DNA of 64,000 bases from Gemmatimonadaceae bacterium (GTDB lineage: Bacteria > Gemmatimonadota > Gemmatimonadetes > Gemmatimonadales > Gemmatimonadaceae): positions 228,370 to 292,369 of the forward strand of contig JADZCT010000029.1 in NCBI GenBank assembly GCA_020851455.1, given 5' to 3'. The notes beneath the pieces are model-generated. The model was given only the letters and a program-made list of their open reading frames with translations. It had not been told where the DNA came from and did not search any database. Both the position numbers and the translations under genes were made by a program. Shown in pieces: positions 63,121-64,000 of the stretch (positions within the stretch are counted from its first letter, which is position 1; the number at the start of each line of letters is the position of its first letter).

Positions 63121-64000
<880 letters not shown>

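Overview
This is a 64 kb chromosomal window of high GC content, densely packed with genes and mostly read on the plus strand. The gene content points to a didermic, heterotrophic bacterium of the Fibrobacteres-Chlorobi-Bacteroidetes side of the tree, most likely Gemmatimonadota. The clues are a SusC/SusD outer-membrane pair, a FlgD/Por-type sorting-domain protein, several small outer-membrane beta-barrels ending in an aromatic residue, HPr kinase with a mannose-family PTS, bacillithiol synthesis (BshA), GTG starts fused to the preceding stop codon, and GroESL under a CIRCE-like operator. The assignment is inference; no 16S gene is present. I see no insertion sequence, prophage, CRISPR array or clear sign of recent transfer.

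Layout. 1-6.8 kb: the 3' end of a split methylmalonyl-CoA mutase large subunit, two small outer-membrane proteins, an FmdB-type zinc ribbon coupled to argS, and a PfkB kinase coupled to purM. 6.8-11.8 kb: a riboflavin operon (ribD-ribE-ribBA-ribH) running into nusB and a GT4 glycosyltransferase. 11.8-17.1 kb: hprK, then EIIA, EIIB, EIIC and EIID of the mannose family, HPr and enzyme I, with no sugar-catabolic gene. 17.2-20 kb: metK, a bifunctional-nuclease-domain gene and a membrane-anchored secreted protein. 20.2-25 kb: susC/susD. 25.1-28.1 kb: a cobalamin riboswitch followed by btuF-btuC-btuD. 28.1-30.8 kb: recO-selB. 30.8-34.2 kb: a monocistronic sorting-domain-like secreted protein and clpB. 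34.2-36.8 kb: a large M30-like lipoprotein protease on the minus strand and divergent tadA. 36.9-38.2 kb: two tRNA-Ser genes running straight into a flavin-dependent oxidoreductase. 38.5-41.3 kb: three envelope-sugar genes (GT87, ChbG/YdjC-like deacetylase, GT2). 41.4-44.2 kb: pyrR-pyrB-pyrC. 44.3-48.7 kb: a zinc-ribbon protein of unknown role, rpsT, an M50 protease, scpA-scpB and an RsuA/RluB-type pseudouridine synthase. 48.7-56.3 kb: a MoxR/Bat (aerotolerance-type) operon in which BatB-BatC and BatD-BatE appear fused. 56.4-62.6 kb: a tightly overlapping mutL-miaA-bshA-uppP-birA-coaX operon. 62.6-64 kb: groES and the start of groL.

How the genes connect. Two parts depend on vitamin B12: the mutase at the left edge and the riboswitch-controlled BtuFCD importer. 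The PTS block carries both phosphorylation sites on HPr (His and regulatory Ser) and the kinase for the Ser site, so it looks like a self-contained carbon-sensing module. The Bat operon, ClpB and GroESL are stress and envelope functions.

The most useful new observation is a recurring promoter grammar. A TAGNTT-type -10 element (TAGCTT, TAGTTT, TAGGTT) lies upstream of recO, the GT87 gene, metK, the zinc-ribbon gene, rpsT, the M50 gene and groES. In rpsT, susC and btuFCD a TTGCG-type -35 sits 16-17 nt upstream of the -10. At recO the element sits six bases before the GTG, which suggests leaderless transcription.
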